Shown one piece after another: positions 34,115 to 42,735 of a DNA stretch of 64,000 nt. Under the pieces are notes generated by a model. That model saw nothing but the letters and a program-made list of their open reading frames with translations, was not told the DNA's origin and did not search any database. Every line of letters starts with the position of its first letter. The stretch's first letter is position 1. Origin of the DNA: G963668345 sp965226215. GTDB lineage: Bacteria > Acidobacteriota > Terriglobia > Bryobacterales > UBA6623. The translations under genes and the position numbers were made by a program. The stretch lies in contig CBDDCH010000002.1 of assembly GCA_965226215.1 (NCBI GenBank), forward strand, positions 1,426,001 to 1,490,000, in the 5' to 3' direction.

Positions 34115-34729
34115 GTGGAGATTCTTAGTGTGGCGAGCCGCCCGCAAGCGGCTCCGATCAGCGAGACCGCTCTGATCCGGGCCGCGCAGGATCGGGACCA
34201 TAATGCCTTCGAGCAGCTCGTACGGCTGCACGACCGAAACGTCCTGCGCGTGGCCATGAATCTGCTGCGGTCGCAAGACGACGCCCGGGACGCGTATCAG
34301 GAAACCTTCCTGCGGGCCTACCGCCGCCTCGACAGTTTTCGGTTCCAGTGTGCTTTTAACACCTGGCTTTACCGTATCGCCACCAACGTCTGCCTCGACA
34401 TGCTGCGCCGCAGGAGTGTTCGCCGCGAGCACATGGTGAGCGATGAAACTCCAGGTGAGGGTCCCGGGCTCCTCGAGAGGGCGCATGACGAGCGCCCCGA
34501 GAGTGACCCGGCTCGCGTGGTGGCCGGCAAGGAGCTCGCCGATCACATCGACCGCGCCATCGAGACCCTTTCACCCAAGGAACGCGCGGTGTTTGAGCTG
34601 AAGCACTACGAGGGCCTGCGGCTGCGCGTCATCGGCGAGATTCTCGAGATCAGCGAAGAAGCGGCTAAGAACTGCCTATTCCGCGCCACCCGCAAACTGC
34701 GCAGGGCATTAGGAGAGACCACGGCATGA
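34115..34729 (+). CDS. ECF RNA polymerase sigma factor (RpoE-like)
   Basis: The 204-aa protein is an extracytoplasmic-function sigma factor. Region 2 is visible as ALIRAAQDRDHNAFEQLVRLH, DDARDAYQETFLRAYRRLDSF and FNTWLYRIATNVCLDMLRRR, and region 4 as LSPKERAVFELKHYEGLRLRVIGEILEISEEAAKNCLFRATRKLR. The two regions are joined by a Pro/Glu-rich linker. The frame is open from 34010, but the GTG at 34115 is a more natural start; this is uncertain. GGAACT..GGTCAG with 18-base spacing at 33906-33935 resembles an RpoE-type promoter and could mean self-activation, though the spacing is a little long. The anti-sigma gene overlaps its stop (ATGA). Confidence 0.88.
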   Translation: MEILSVASRPQAAPISETALIRAAQDRDHNAFEQLVRLHDRNVLRVAMNLLRSQDDARDAYQETFLRAYRRLDSFRFQCAFNTWLYRIATNVCLDMLRRRSVRREHMVSDETPGEGPGLLERAHDERPESDPARVVAGKELADHIDRAIETLSPKERAVFELKHYEGLRLRVIGEILEISEEAAKNCLFRATRKLRRALGETTA

Positions 34730-35679
34730 ACTGCGAACAAGTCAAAGACAACCGCCCGCTCTACCTCTACAACGAATTGGAAGAGCGGGAGCACGAAGCC
34801 CTCCAGGAGCATCTGGAGTCGTGCCCGAGTTGCGCCAGCGTTCTAGCACAGGAGCGCCGCCTTCTGGGCCGTCTGGATCAGCGGCGCTCCGCGCACCCTT
34901 CCAACGCCATGCTGGCCGAATGCCGTCACGATCTGATGCGAAGCGTCTACCATCAGCAAGAAGACAATTCTCGCGGCGCAAGCCGGCTGCCGACCTGGTC
35001 AGACCTCTCACGCGTGTTTGGTTCGAGTCCCCGGGCCTGGCAACCAGTGGCCGCCCTCGTACTCCTCGTCGTGGGATTCTATTTCGGGAGGGCGAGCGTT
35101 GGCGCTCCCGCCGGAGAGGCATCTCTGTCAGATATTCGGTCAGCTTCGCTGATTCCTTGGGAAACGTCCGGGGGAGAGATTCAATCGGTAGAACGGGACC
35201 CTGACGACGGAACCGTGGAGATCGTCTTGGAGGAAACCACTCGCCGCACGATTTCCGGGGCGCCACACGACCCCTACATCCGTGGCTTGCTCATCTCGGC
35301 AGTGCGGGACTACCCGAACTCCGGCGTGCGTCTGGAGACCCTCGACGCACTACGGCACAGGGTCGATGACCGCGAAGTGCGCCTGGCGCTGCGGGAAGCC
35401 ATGGTCCGCGACCGCAACCCGGGAGTGCGCCTCAAGGCCTTTGAGGCGCTCCGAGTCCATCACGGGGAACCCGATATCCGCGAGGCCCTGAAGCAGGTGC
35501 TTCGGCAGGACGAGATTCCCGGGATGCGAATTCAGGTGATCGACTCTCTTACTGAGAAACCCGACGGCGAGTTGGTCGGGTTGCTGCAAGAATTGGTGGA
35601 GAGCGACGAAAACCGTTACGTGCGCCTGAAGTGCCGCAGGGCGCTGCGTCAGCTCAATGCCTCGGAGGAACGGTTTTAA
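34726..35679 (+). CDS. Zinc-finger anti-sigma protein fused to HEAT repeats
   Basis: The 317-aa protein starts with a zf-HC2/ZAS anti-sigma domain: Cys3, then HLESCPSC giving His29, Cys33 and Cys36. One membrane helix lies at about 105-122. Beyond it, on the other side of the membrane, are about four HEAT-like helical repeats (roughly 190-315): NSGVRLETLDALRHRVDD, NPGVRLKAFEALRVHHGE, PGMRIQVIDSLTEKPDGE and NRYVRLKCRRALRQL. The zinc finger should hold the sigma factor encoded just upstream (ATGA overlap), while the HEAT part would be a periplasmic sensor or docking surface. The fusion is seen in the sequence; the signalling role is inference. Confidence 0.85.
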   Translation: MNCEQVKDNRPLYLYNELEEREHEALQEHLESCPSCASVLAQERRLLGRLDQRRSAHPSNAMLAECRHDLMRSVYHQQEDNSRGASRLPTWSDLSRVFGSSPRAWQPVAALVLLVVGFYFGRASVGAPAGEASLSDIRSASLIPWETSGGEIQSVERDPDDGTVEIVLEETTRRTISGAPHDPYIRGLLISAVRDYPNSGVRLETLDALRHRVDDREVRLALREAMVRDRNPGVRLKAFEALRVHHGEPDIREALKQVLRQDEIPGMRIQVIDSLTEKPDGELVGLLQELVESDENRYVRLKCRRALRQLNASEERF

Positions 35680-35694
35680 TGCTACGAGGATCGC

Positions 35695-35773
35695 AATACG
35701 GTGAGCAAGCGGAACGAAGTCATGGCTGGCTTATTGCGTGCTTCCGCTGCCAGGCGGTGAGAAATACGGGCTA
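35695..35773 (-). repeat. Family-B MITE-like element, partial
   Basis: Read on the minus strand it starts TAGCCCGTATTTCTCACCGC and continues with GGAAGCACGCAATAAGCCAG and GACTTCGTTCCGCTTGCTCA, matching the left half of the copy at 30446. It begins about 15 bases after the anti-sigma stop and ends just before the next gene. Confidence 0.7.
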
Positions 35774-35829
35774 GACCAAGTGGAAGGAAGATCCCGGGCG
35801 CGAGCGCCACCCACCAACTCGTCTGGATC

Positions 35830-36993
35830 TTGGGTTCCCTGGCGCTGGCGCAGACACTGCCGGCGCAGACAGTCAGCCCAGTGGAAAAGCAGGGCCGTTA
35901 CTGGGTCCAAACCGAAGAGGGTTCCCTGCCGGCCGGAACACGGCTCCGTGTCAGCTCAACCGGTTACATCACTGTGACGGGGGGCGCGTGGAAAGAGGTT
36001 CGCTACAAAATCGTCAAGAAGCTCCGAGCAAGGAGCCGGCAAGAGGCGGCGCAGTTATTGGGTTCGGCTCGCGTCGACACCTCGCGACAGGGTGACACAG
36101 CGGTGGTGAGTGTCATCAGCCCCAACTGCTACCAGTGCAATTTCACGGCGAACGCGTTGATCTCCATTCCCGCCTCGACGCGAAAAACGACCTTAGAAAC
36201 GACCGGCGGCGCCCTCAAGGTGACCGGCGTGGCCGGCAGCGTCAAAGCGGAAACCGGCGGCGGATCGATCGAAATGGAAGACATCGGCGGTGACGTACGC
36301 GCCGCAACCGCCGGGGGCTTCATTCGTCTCGGTTCGGTGGGCGGCGACGTCCGCTGCGAAACGGCGGGAGGCTCCATCGAACTGGCAAAAGCGGGGGGCG
36401 ACGCGATCCTTGCGACAAGTGGCGGCGTCATTCGGGCCGGAGAAGTCAAGGGGACACTGCGGGCCGAGACGCTGGCAGGCAGTATCCACGTGCAAAAGGT
36501 CGGCGGCAACGTCATGGCCGGAACCTCCGGAGGCTCGATTGAGATCGGCCGGGTCTCCGGGTCAGTGGATGCCGATACCGCGGGGGGCTCCATCAAGATC
36601 GGCTCGGCTCCTTCCGGCGTGCATGTTGAAACAGCTGCCGGCAATATACGCCTTTACGACGTGGCGGGAGCTGTCCGAGCGGCGACTGCCGCCGGCAGTA
36701 TCCAAGCTTATTTTCTCGCCGGACAACCGTTGAAGGAGTCTCAGCTGGAAACTCTCGGTGGCAGGATCGTGGTCTTTCTTCCGGAATCCCTGCCGATAAC
36801 GGTCGAAGCTACGGTCGATCTGGCGACTCGTCTAAACCGCATTGTGAGCGAATTCAGTGATATCAGGGTACGGCGAGTCGGGGACGGCTTTGGTCCCGGC
36901 GTGGTCAGCGCAGCCGGTAATCTTAACGGTGGGGGCCCTGTGCTCAGAATCCACAACACGGGCGGAAGAATTCAGATCCGCAAGCGAGAGTAG
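35830..36993 (+). CDS. DUF4097-family exported beta-solenoid protein
   Basis: The 387-aa frame encodes a DUF4097 (putative adhesin-type) protein made of short repeated beta-strands, with about eleven units of the form GG(S/V)I(E/R)xxxxGGDVxAxTxGG between about 120 and 300. An isolated pair of cysteines lies in NCYQCNF. Members are exported beta-helical proteins of unknown role, often encoded with sigma/anti-sigma genes. The start is odd: the first usable codon is a TTG at 35830 in what looks like the middle of a signal peptide (ILGSLALAQTLPAQ), and a family-B repeat ends 56 bases earlier, so the native start may be lost. A GGAAGGAAG ribosome-like site at 35782-35790 is followed by ATC rather than a start codon. 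Confidence 0.75.
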   Translation: MGSLALAQTLPAQTVSPVEKQGRYWVQTEEGSLPAGTRLRVSSTGYITVTGGAWKEVRYKIVKKLRARSRQEAAQLLGSARVDTSRQGDTAVVSVISPNCYQCNFTANALISIPASTRKTTLETTGGALKVTGVAGSVKAETGGGSIEMEDIGGDVRAATAGGFIRLGSVGGDVRCETAGGSIELAKAGGDAILATSGGVIRAGEVKGTLRAETLAGSIHVQKVGGNVMAGTSGGSIEIGRVSGSVDADTAGGSIKIGSAPSGVHVETAAGNIRLYDVAGAVRAATAAGSIQAYFLAGQPLKESQLETLGGRIVVFLPESLPITVEATVDLATRLNRIVSEFSDIRVRRVGDGFGPGVVSAAGNLNGGGPVLRIHNTGGRIQIRKRE

Positions 36994-37185
36994 CTAAGTA
37001 GTCCATTTCATAAGTTCGGTCACGTATATTTAGATTTAGAAGCCAGGTGGACGATCGGGAACTTCGGGCACGGCCTGCCGTGCCCCTACATTTCCAGGCA
37101 CCCAATAGATCCTTGGGGCACAGCATGCTGTGCCCGCCTGCCCTCGCCCGAAACGTGAGTGTATGTATGAAATGGAGTACTAAGG
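36994..37185 (+). repeat. Family-A MITE-like element, complete copy
   Basis: The best-preserved copy. It starts CTAAGTAGTCCATTTCATAA directly after the DUF4097 stop and ends TATGAAATGGAGTACTAAGG. The two ends pair as imperfect inverted repeats (CTAAGTAGTCCATTTCATA against CTTAGTACTCCATTTCATA). Inside are two palindromes: GGGCACGGCCTGCCGTGCCC and GGGCACAGCATGCTGTGCCC. No coding capacity. Confidence 0.8.
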
Positions 37186-37257
37186 CAAGTGTTGGACGAT
37201 CCTGTTTCGAGCGGGGGAAGGGGAAAGACCAAAGATTTGCTTAGGAGGTACAAGATC

Positions 37258-38157
37258 ATGCGAATTCTCACACTTCCTTTTTTTGCCGTGTTACTAACCG
37301 TCGGCTCAGTACTGGGCCAGCCGCCACCCCAGCCCCCGCCTCCACCACATGGCAGAGCAGGGGCCTTCATTCAGCAGGCCCTGGGACTGGGCGGAAGCTA
37401 TCTCGGGGTCGGACTTCTCGAAATCGACGAAGACCGCGCCGCGGAGCTCGGCATGGGCGAACCCTATGGTGTCGAAATCAGCAACGTGGCGCCTGACAGC
37501 CCCGCCGAGCGTGCCGGAATGGAAAAGGGCGACGTCGTACTCCAATACGCCGGGCAGCGTGTAACGGGTGTCGGACATTTTGTGCGGCTCGTGAAAGAAA
37601 CTCCCGTCGGACGCAAGATAAAGCTAAGCGTGCTGCGGGAGGGGTCTGAACTCGACCTTCAGGCTACTATTGGCGAACGCAAACACCGCCCTCCATACCG
37701 ATCCTGGTTCTGCGATGAGGATGAGCCTGGCTGTGAGTTCCGCGTGCCGGGCTTCGACTGGCGGTGGCGCGGCTTCGGCTTTGATCTTCCCCGTCTTCAC
37801 ATGGTGATGAGGAACCGTTTCCTTGGGGTGGAAGTGGAATCGGTCGAGGGACAACTCGCGGAATATTTCGGTGTCGAAAAAGGACTACTGGTTCGTTCCG
37901 TGGAGCGAAACACACCCGGCGAGCGGGCTCGTCTCAAGGCGGGCGACATCATCGTCGCGCTCGATGGCAAGCCGGTCGCGGACGCGGGTGACCTCAGGAA
38001 AGCGATTCGCGATGTAAATCGAGACGAAGCAATCGCCCTCGAAGTCATGCGCGACCGGTCGAAGGTCACTCTGTCCATTGAGCCTCACAATCGGCGCTCC
38101 GAGCGCGAGCGCGGACATCGAAAGGACGTCCGCACGAGGCGCAACGAGCGTTTGTGA
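37258..38157 (+). CDS. Exported protein with two PDZ domains
   Basis: The 299-aa protein has a signal peptide (about 1-20, ILTLPFFAVLLTVGSVLG) and a Pro-rich linker, then two PDZ domains: about 45-125 (SYLGVGLLEIDEDRA, ISNVAPDSPAERAGMEKGDVVLQYAG) and about 185-270 (RFLGVEVESVEGQLA, VRSVERNTPGERARLKAGDIIVALDG). There is no protease domain, unlike DegP/DegQ, so it is probably a periplasmic binding or adaptor protein. The ATG at 37258 is preceded by a perfect AGGAGG 8 bases upstream. It follows the sigma/anti-sigma/DUF4097 genes, with a repeat in between, and may belong to the same envelope-stress set. Confidence 0.85.
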   Translation: MRILTLPFFAVLLTVGSVLGQPPPQPPPPPHGRAGAFIQQALGLGGSYLGVGLLEIDEDRAAELGMGEPYGVEISNVAPDSPAERAGMEKGDVVLQYAGQRVTGVGHFVRLVKETPVGRKIKLSVLREGSELDLQATIGERKHRPPYRSWFCDEDEPGCEFRVPGFDWRWRGFGFDLPRLHMVMRNRFLGVEVESVEGQLAEYFGVEKGLLVRSVERNTPGERARLKAGDIIVALDGKPVADAGDLRKAIRDVNRDEAIALEVMRDRSKVTLSIEPHNRRSERERGHRKDVRTRRNERL

Positions 38158-38217
38158 AGATCTCAAGTGCAGCAGGGTGTCGCGGCTGCCCTAGGGCCCC
38201 ACTCACCTAACGGGTAT

Positions 38218-38237
38218 GGGCGCGGCATGCCGTGCCC
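38218..38237. repeat. Family-A core palindrome, imperfect
   Basis: GGGCGCGGCATGCCGTGCCC, one base from the perfect family core. It lies 60 bases after the PDZ gene. No outer ends are visible. Confidence 0.6.
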
Positions 38238-38359
38238 TCGGCGTTCAGCCCCGGCAACCACACAACCACCCCTTGGGGACAAGTCTCCGTTGCTCGCCCA
38301 CCTGGCCCGTTCCGCCACCCCGTGCTGTGAGAGAATGGCCTTCTCAAGGATACAAGCCG

Positions 38360-38731
38360 ATGACCCATGCCCCAAAGTTCTTACAGCTCGTCGAAGACGC
38401 CAAGTCACGTATTCAAGAAACTACAGTGGACGAAGTAAAGAACGACCTCGATGCCGCTGCCGACTTCGTCCTAGTCGACACACGTGAAGAGTCGGAATGG
38501 ACGGACGGCCATGCAGCCGGCGCCGTTCATCTCGGGAAGGGCATCATCGAGCGCGACATCGAAAAGACGATACCGGACCTCTCGAAGAAGATCGTCCTCT
38601 ATTGCGGAGGCGGATTCCGCTCCGCGCTTGCCGCCGATGCGCTCGAAAAGATGGGCTACCGCAACGTGTACTCGTTAGCCGGTGGCTGGCGGGCATGGAA
38701 AGCGTCGGGGCTGCCGATCGAATCCGAGTAG
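38360..38731 (+). CDS. Rhodanese-domain sulfurtransferase
   Basis: The 123-aa protein is a single rhodanese domain: ADFVLVDTREESEWTDGHAAGAVHLGKG, then IVLYCGGGFRSALAADALEKMGY with the active-site Cys82 in the loop CGGGFR, and AGGWRAWKASGLPI at the end. It would carry persulfide sulfur in the cytoplasm. A six-residue loop after Cys is typical for thiosulfate-type rhodaneses rather than Cdc25-type. The ATG at 38360 is chosen since the open frame upstream runs through a repeat and shows no similarity. Confidence 0.88.
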   Translation: MTHAPKFLQLVEDAKSRIQETTVDEVKNDLDAAADFVLVDTREESEWTDGHAAGAVHLGKGIIERDIEKTIPDLSKKIVLYCGGGFRSALAADALEKMGYRNVYSLAGGWRAWKASGLPIESE

Positions 38732-38831
38732 GGTAGTCGTGACCGTCTGCCGCCACGTTGCCCTCGTTGGGCAACAAACCTTGGCGCGGTCATCCCCTGA
38801 AGAACCCGCAGCCCGCCGTTTCAGCTGGCGC

Positions 38832-40898
38832 TCACTGGATGTAACCAAGGGACTTCAGTCGTCGACGGGCGTCTTCACGATCCTTCTGTACTTTGGCCTC
38901 TTCAAGCCCGTAAAACGCCCTGAGTCTCTTGCTCTCTTCGCCATGTGCCTCGAGCATCTCTCGCAATTGAGCCGCCTTTCGGGGCGACGCCGCAGCGAGG
39001 TCGCGTCTTTCCAAGGGATCTAGACTCAAATCGTAAAGCTGTTCACGGTCGGGATCGAAAGACCGAACATACTTCCAGCCGCCGTAAATCACTGACTGTT
39101 CTACGCGGCGGGCCATCAGCGCAGTACTGTAGACTCCCCAATCTGCAGTTGCCTCGGCGTCTTCGCCCCAAAGGGAAGTCAACGAAACACCGTTGAGAGC
39201 ATCTCGATTGAAATTGATTCCGCATAGCTCCAACAGCGTGGGCAGCAGGCTTTCCGTCGAGACCGGCCGTTCCACATCGCGGTGACCGACCTGTTGAGTC
39301 TGAGGCGGTTTTATGAACAGAGGAACGGCAAGTAGTTTATTGTAAAGACTTTGCCCGTGACCTAGGCCGCCATGCTCCCAGAACTCCTCGCCGTGGTCAC
39401 TAGTGAAAGCGATCAGCGTCTCATCGTAAAGCCCCAGCTCCTTTAATAGGGACACAAGCTGACCAATACAGTCATCCACGTATCGGACTTCCGACTCGTA
39501 CAACGCGCGAATCGCGGCAAGTTCGCTAGGGGAGTAGGAGACGTAGCCTGCTCTTACCCGCGTCCATGGCATCTCAAACCCTCGGCCGATGCGACTTGCG
39601 AAATGGCCGTCCGGAAAGAAAGCGGGAGGTGGGGCATAGGGGTCGTGGGGGTCAAAATAGTGGACCCACAGGAAGAACTCATCGTTACGGTGAGAGCGAA
39701 TCCAAGCCTTGGACCGCTCAGTCAACTGGTAGCTCGAAACCCGGTCGGCCAACCTGTGGGGCGCCATCAATCCTTTGAGAACCTGGATGCCCAAACTTTC
39801 CGCATATTTGGTTCCCGTGACGTTGTATTCTCGGAAGCTTCGCGCCAGGGCATGCTGCTTGGCTAGAAAGCCGTTCAGGCCTATGGCGGCGGTTAGGTAC
39901 CCCTGGTCGCGGAAATAGTCCGCCAGTGTGGGTATTGAGGCCCAGGAAACATCGTGCACCCACGGAGAAAGGCCGGTCATGATGGAGGCGAACGCAGGTA
40001 GGGTCCACGGCGCCGGAGAATAAGCGTTTCGGAAGACAACGCTATCAGCCGCTAGCTGGTCGAGGTTGGGAGTTGGCGGGGCGGCAGGGCCGTAGTATTG
40101 AAGCGCGTCGCGCCGCAGCGTGTCAACACTCAGCAACAGCACTCGCTTTACCGGGTGGTGTCGCTCGCCCGAGGGTTGCTTCGCTCCTGCGGCCAACATC
40201 GTCCAGCTTCGCGGCACAAGCGCGCCAAATCCCAGTAGCACGCCTAACGCAAATAGGCATGGCAGCGCGCGATCGCGACCCCGGGGACGACTCACGAGAA
40301 GGGCAGTGCAGCCAATCGCGAACAGGTAGGCGAGCGCGACAGCCAGAGTAGTCTTCGAAAGACCACCGCCCATGTGGTAAAACCGGTACCAAATATAGAC
40401 CAGGCTTTCGATACAGACGAGAGGCGCGGCGAACACCACGGTTGCGATAAGCCGGGGCTGATCCCTTAGGTCGAGAAGCGCTCGACTGATCGCGTAACCC
40501 ACGCTCCCCACGGCGAGACTCGCTCCCAAAATCAATAACACCGGGTACGAGCTTGCGATCAGGCTCAACCGGTCGTCCACCGGCTGAACAACAAGTGTAA
40601 GCAGAGGCAAGAGAATGCCGATACCAAGCCCGATCGAGAGCGGAAGCGGGGGAAGTCGCCCGAACACCTTCAGCGGAAGAGCGATCCCGACCCACAACAC
40701 GACATAGATGGCCAGTGAAAGTCCGAACGAAGCGCCCAAAATAGGCAACAGGTCGAACAGTGAAAATGGCAGTGGCCTCAGCTTGATGATGAGGTAGATG
40801 AGATCGATCGCAGCGATGGAATGACTGACAATCAGAGCGATCAGAACGGCCTCTCGAAGCGTTTTAGTCCAGCGCTCGCCGGTCGGTGGTTTCAACAT
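38832..40898 (-). CDS. Membrane-anchored sulfatase-superfamily hydrolase or transferase
   Basis: The 688-aa protein has about six to seven membrane helices in the first 230 residues, then a periplasmic alkaline-phosphatase-superfamily domain of the sulfatase type. Metal-binding parts are visible: LLLSVDTLRRDAL (Asp259 and following), FLWVHYFDPHDPYAPP, and FTSDHGEEFWEHGG. At the catalytic position it reads AYSPAPWTLPAFASIMTGL, with no CxPxR formylglycine signature; Thr299 would be the likely nucleophile, as in phosphoglycerol/phosphoethanolamine transferases. So a sulfate esterase role is doubtful. It ends with a conserved-looking RRLKSLGYIQ. It lies 127 bases after the broken TPR gene on the same strand. 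Confidence 0.82.
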   Translation of the reverse strand: MLKPPTGERWTKTLREAVLIALIVSHSIAAIDLIYLIIKLRPLPFSLFDLLPILGASFGLSLAIYVVLWVGIALPLKVFGRLPPLPLSIGLGIGILLPLLTLVVQPVDDRLSLIASSYPVLLILGASLAVGSVGYAISRALLDLRDQPRLIATVVFAAPLVCIESLVYIWYRFYHMGGGLSKTTLAVALAYLFAIGCTALLVSRPRGRDRALPCLFALGVLLGFGALVPRSWTMLAAGAKQPSGERHHPVKRVLLLSVDTLRRDALQYYGPAAPPTPNLDQLAADSVVFRNAYSPAPWTLPAFASIMTGLSPWVHDVSWASIPTLADYFRDQGYLTAAIGLNGFLAKQHALARSFREYNVTGTKYAESLGIQVLKGLMAPHRLADRVSSYQLTERSKAWIRSHRNDEFFLWVHYFDPHDPYAPPPAFFPDGHFASRIGRGFEMPWTRVRAGYVSYSPSELAAIRALYESEVRYVDDCIGQLVSLLKELGLYDETLIAFTSDHGEEFWEHGGLGHGQSLYNKLLAVPLFIKPPQTQQVGHRDVERPVSTESLLPTLLELCGINFNRDALNGVSLTSLWGEDAEATADWGVYSTALMARRVEQSVIYGGWKYVRSFDPDREQLYDLSLDPLERRDLAAASPRKAAQLREMLEAHGEESKRLRAFYGLEEAKVQKDREDARRRLKSLGYIQ

Positions 40899-41025
40899 TT
40901 CCTCATCCTATCGAACGGTCTTAAGGGTGACTTCCGTGATCATAACCGTCATGATGGGCTATTCCGTCCTTCAGCGACTGGGTCTGTGACAGGAAAGTCG
41001 AAACAGCGGACACAGTGGGCCGGCC

Positions 41026-42735
41026 TCACCAGGTGTAGTGCACCGTGTAGGAGCGGCTTGCGGTGACATCGACAACGACGGTGATCTCGACGTCTTCCGG
41101 CCAGGGTGTACGACAAGCCTGGCGGCTTTCGTAGAGGCGTAGGTTCTCGCGGAGCAACCGCGCCAAATCGTGCCGTCCGGTCCGTTCGACTTCGGCGAGA
41201 ATGTTGCGCTGCAACTGAACGGCCTTGCTGAATTCACCGACCTCGGCCAGTGCCATGGCCAGAGTCGCCGCGTGATCGAAGTCAGCTGCACTCTGATTCT
41301 CGAGTAGTTTCCGCGTGAGCTGGAGGGCACGTGATCCGTCGCGAATGGTTGCATCCGGAGACGCCGCCAGAAGCCGCGCCAGTGCGTGGGCGAAGTCGGC
41401 GTTGTCGGGCATGGCTTGGTGGCCTTCTTCCAACCCGTCGAGAGCTTCGCGGTAACGCTCCGTACTGATAAGTGCTACGGAGTGCATGAACCGAGCAAAA
41501 GCGTTTTGAGGATCTTCCTTCACGACCGCGGCGTAGTGCGGCGCGGCCTCTTCATAGCGCTTCGCTCGCATCAACAGATTCGCTAGGTGGAAGTGTCCTT
41601 TTTGTAGAGAGGGGTCGAATCTCACGGCTGCGCGATAATGCCCGATGGCTCGCTGTTCCGATCCCAGCTCGGTCAAGAGCACTCCCAGGTTGAAGTGGAC
41701 CCGTGCATTCGTAGGCGCTAACTCCAGCGCTGCGGTGTAACTCTCAATAGCCGAACCGGGTTGACCCGCTTTCGCCAAAGCGGCGCCAAGATGCATGCGC
41801 GGCATGGGATCGTCAGGTTCGGCCTCCGCCATCTTGCGGAAGTGCCCGACAGCGTCAGCAAACCGGCCCTCGTGGAAAGCCTGCTTGCCGCGCATCCAGT
41901 GAGGCATCTTGCCGCGTCTCAATTGCTGGACTTCGTCGAGCAACGGCTGCGCGTATCTTGGCCTGCCGGTGCCTCGACGTTCCAACTAGGCGCGAGCTTT
42001 CTCAAGCTGGCCCAGCTTTCGGTAGGCGATGGCTAGTGCATAGTAAACCGTGGAAGCGGTGGGTTGCGCCTCAAGTGCTTCCTCGAAGTAGCGGACCGCT
42101 TTTGCTGGGTCGCCCTCGCTCTGCGCCATCTTGCCAAGGGCGAACAGAGCTGCCGCCGAAGACGGGTTCTGACGCAGCGCCTGCTCAAACAGAGGTCTTG
42201 CGACAGCGGTCTGGTTCCGTTCAAGGTTCGCTTCCGCCAGTCTCAAAAGTGCCGGCAGGTCAGCAGGTCGAATTTGCCGGGCGATTTCGAAGTAGGAGAT
42301 TGCCTTCGGGAGTTGGCCTTTGTTGTCATACTGATCGCCCAAATAGTACGCCCACCGAAAGTCTTTCGGCACGAGGATGTGGGCGTTCCGATAACAAGCG
42401 ATGGCTGCGTCGGGCATGTCATACGCCTGATACAGTTTGCCCATAGCTCCGTAGGTTTCACCGAACTGGGCGTCCGTTGCCCCCGGTTTTTCGGTCACTT
42501 CGTCCAGTCGAGCCCGAGCAGCAACAAGTTGCTCGCGAACGACCTTTTCCAAGCTGCCCAAATGGGGGTGAAACACGGTCACGAGTTCCGGGCGGGGCCC
42601 CTCAGCAACGCCAGAGCTGCTCGAGACCGAAGTTGGATTCTGGGCCGGCCAGGGACAGACGAGTGTTAGGTATGGCCACACGAGAATGAGCGCGCGAACT
42701 GAACTTTTGTTTGTCCGTTTCAGCACACTATTCAC
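41026..42735 (-). pseudogene. TPR-repeat protein split by an in-frame amber codon
   Basis: Two abutting frames (42735-41986 and 41985-41026) lie in the same phase and read as one TPR protein interrupted only by TAG at 41986-41988 (EKARA-stop-LERRGTGRPR). A single change, for example CAG to TAG, explains it. The intact protein would be about 569 aa with a signal peptide after a GTG start at 42735 (ALILVWPYLTLVCPWPAQ). The first part has three to four TPR units (GKLYQAYDMPDAAIACYRNAH, FALGKMAQSEGDPAKAVRYF), the second another five to six. It could be a real mutation, a sequencing error, or read through. The start overlaps the end of the CRTAC1/ASPIC fragment, consistent with one operon. Confidence 0.75.
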
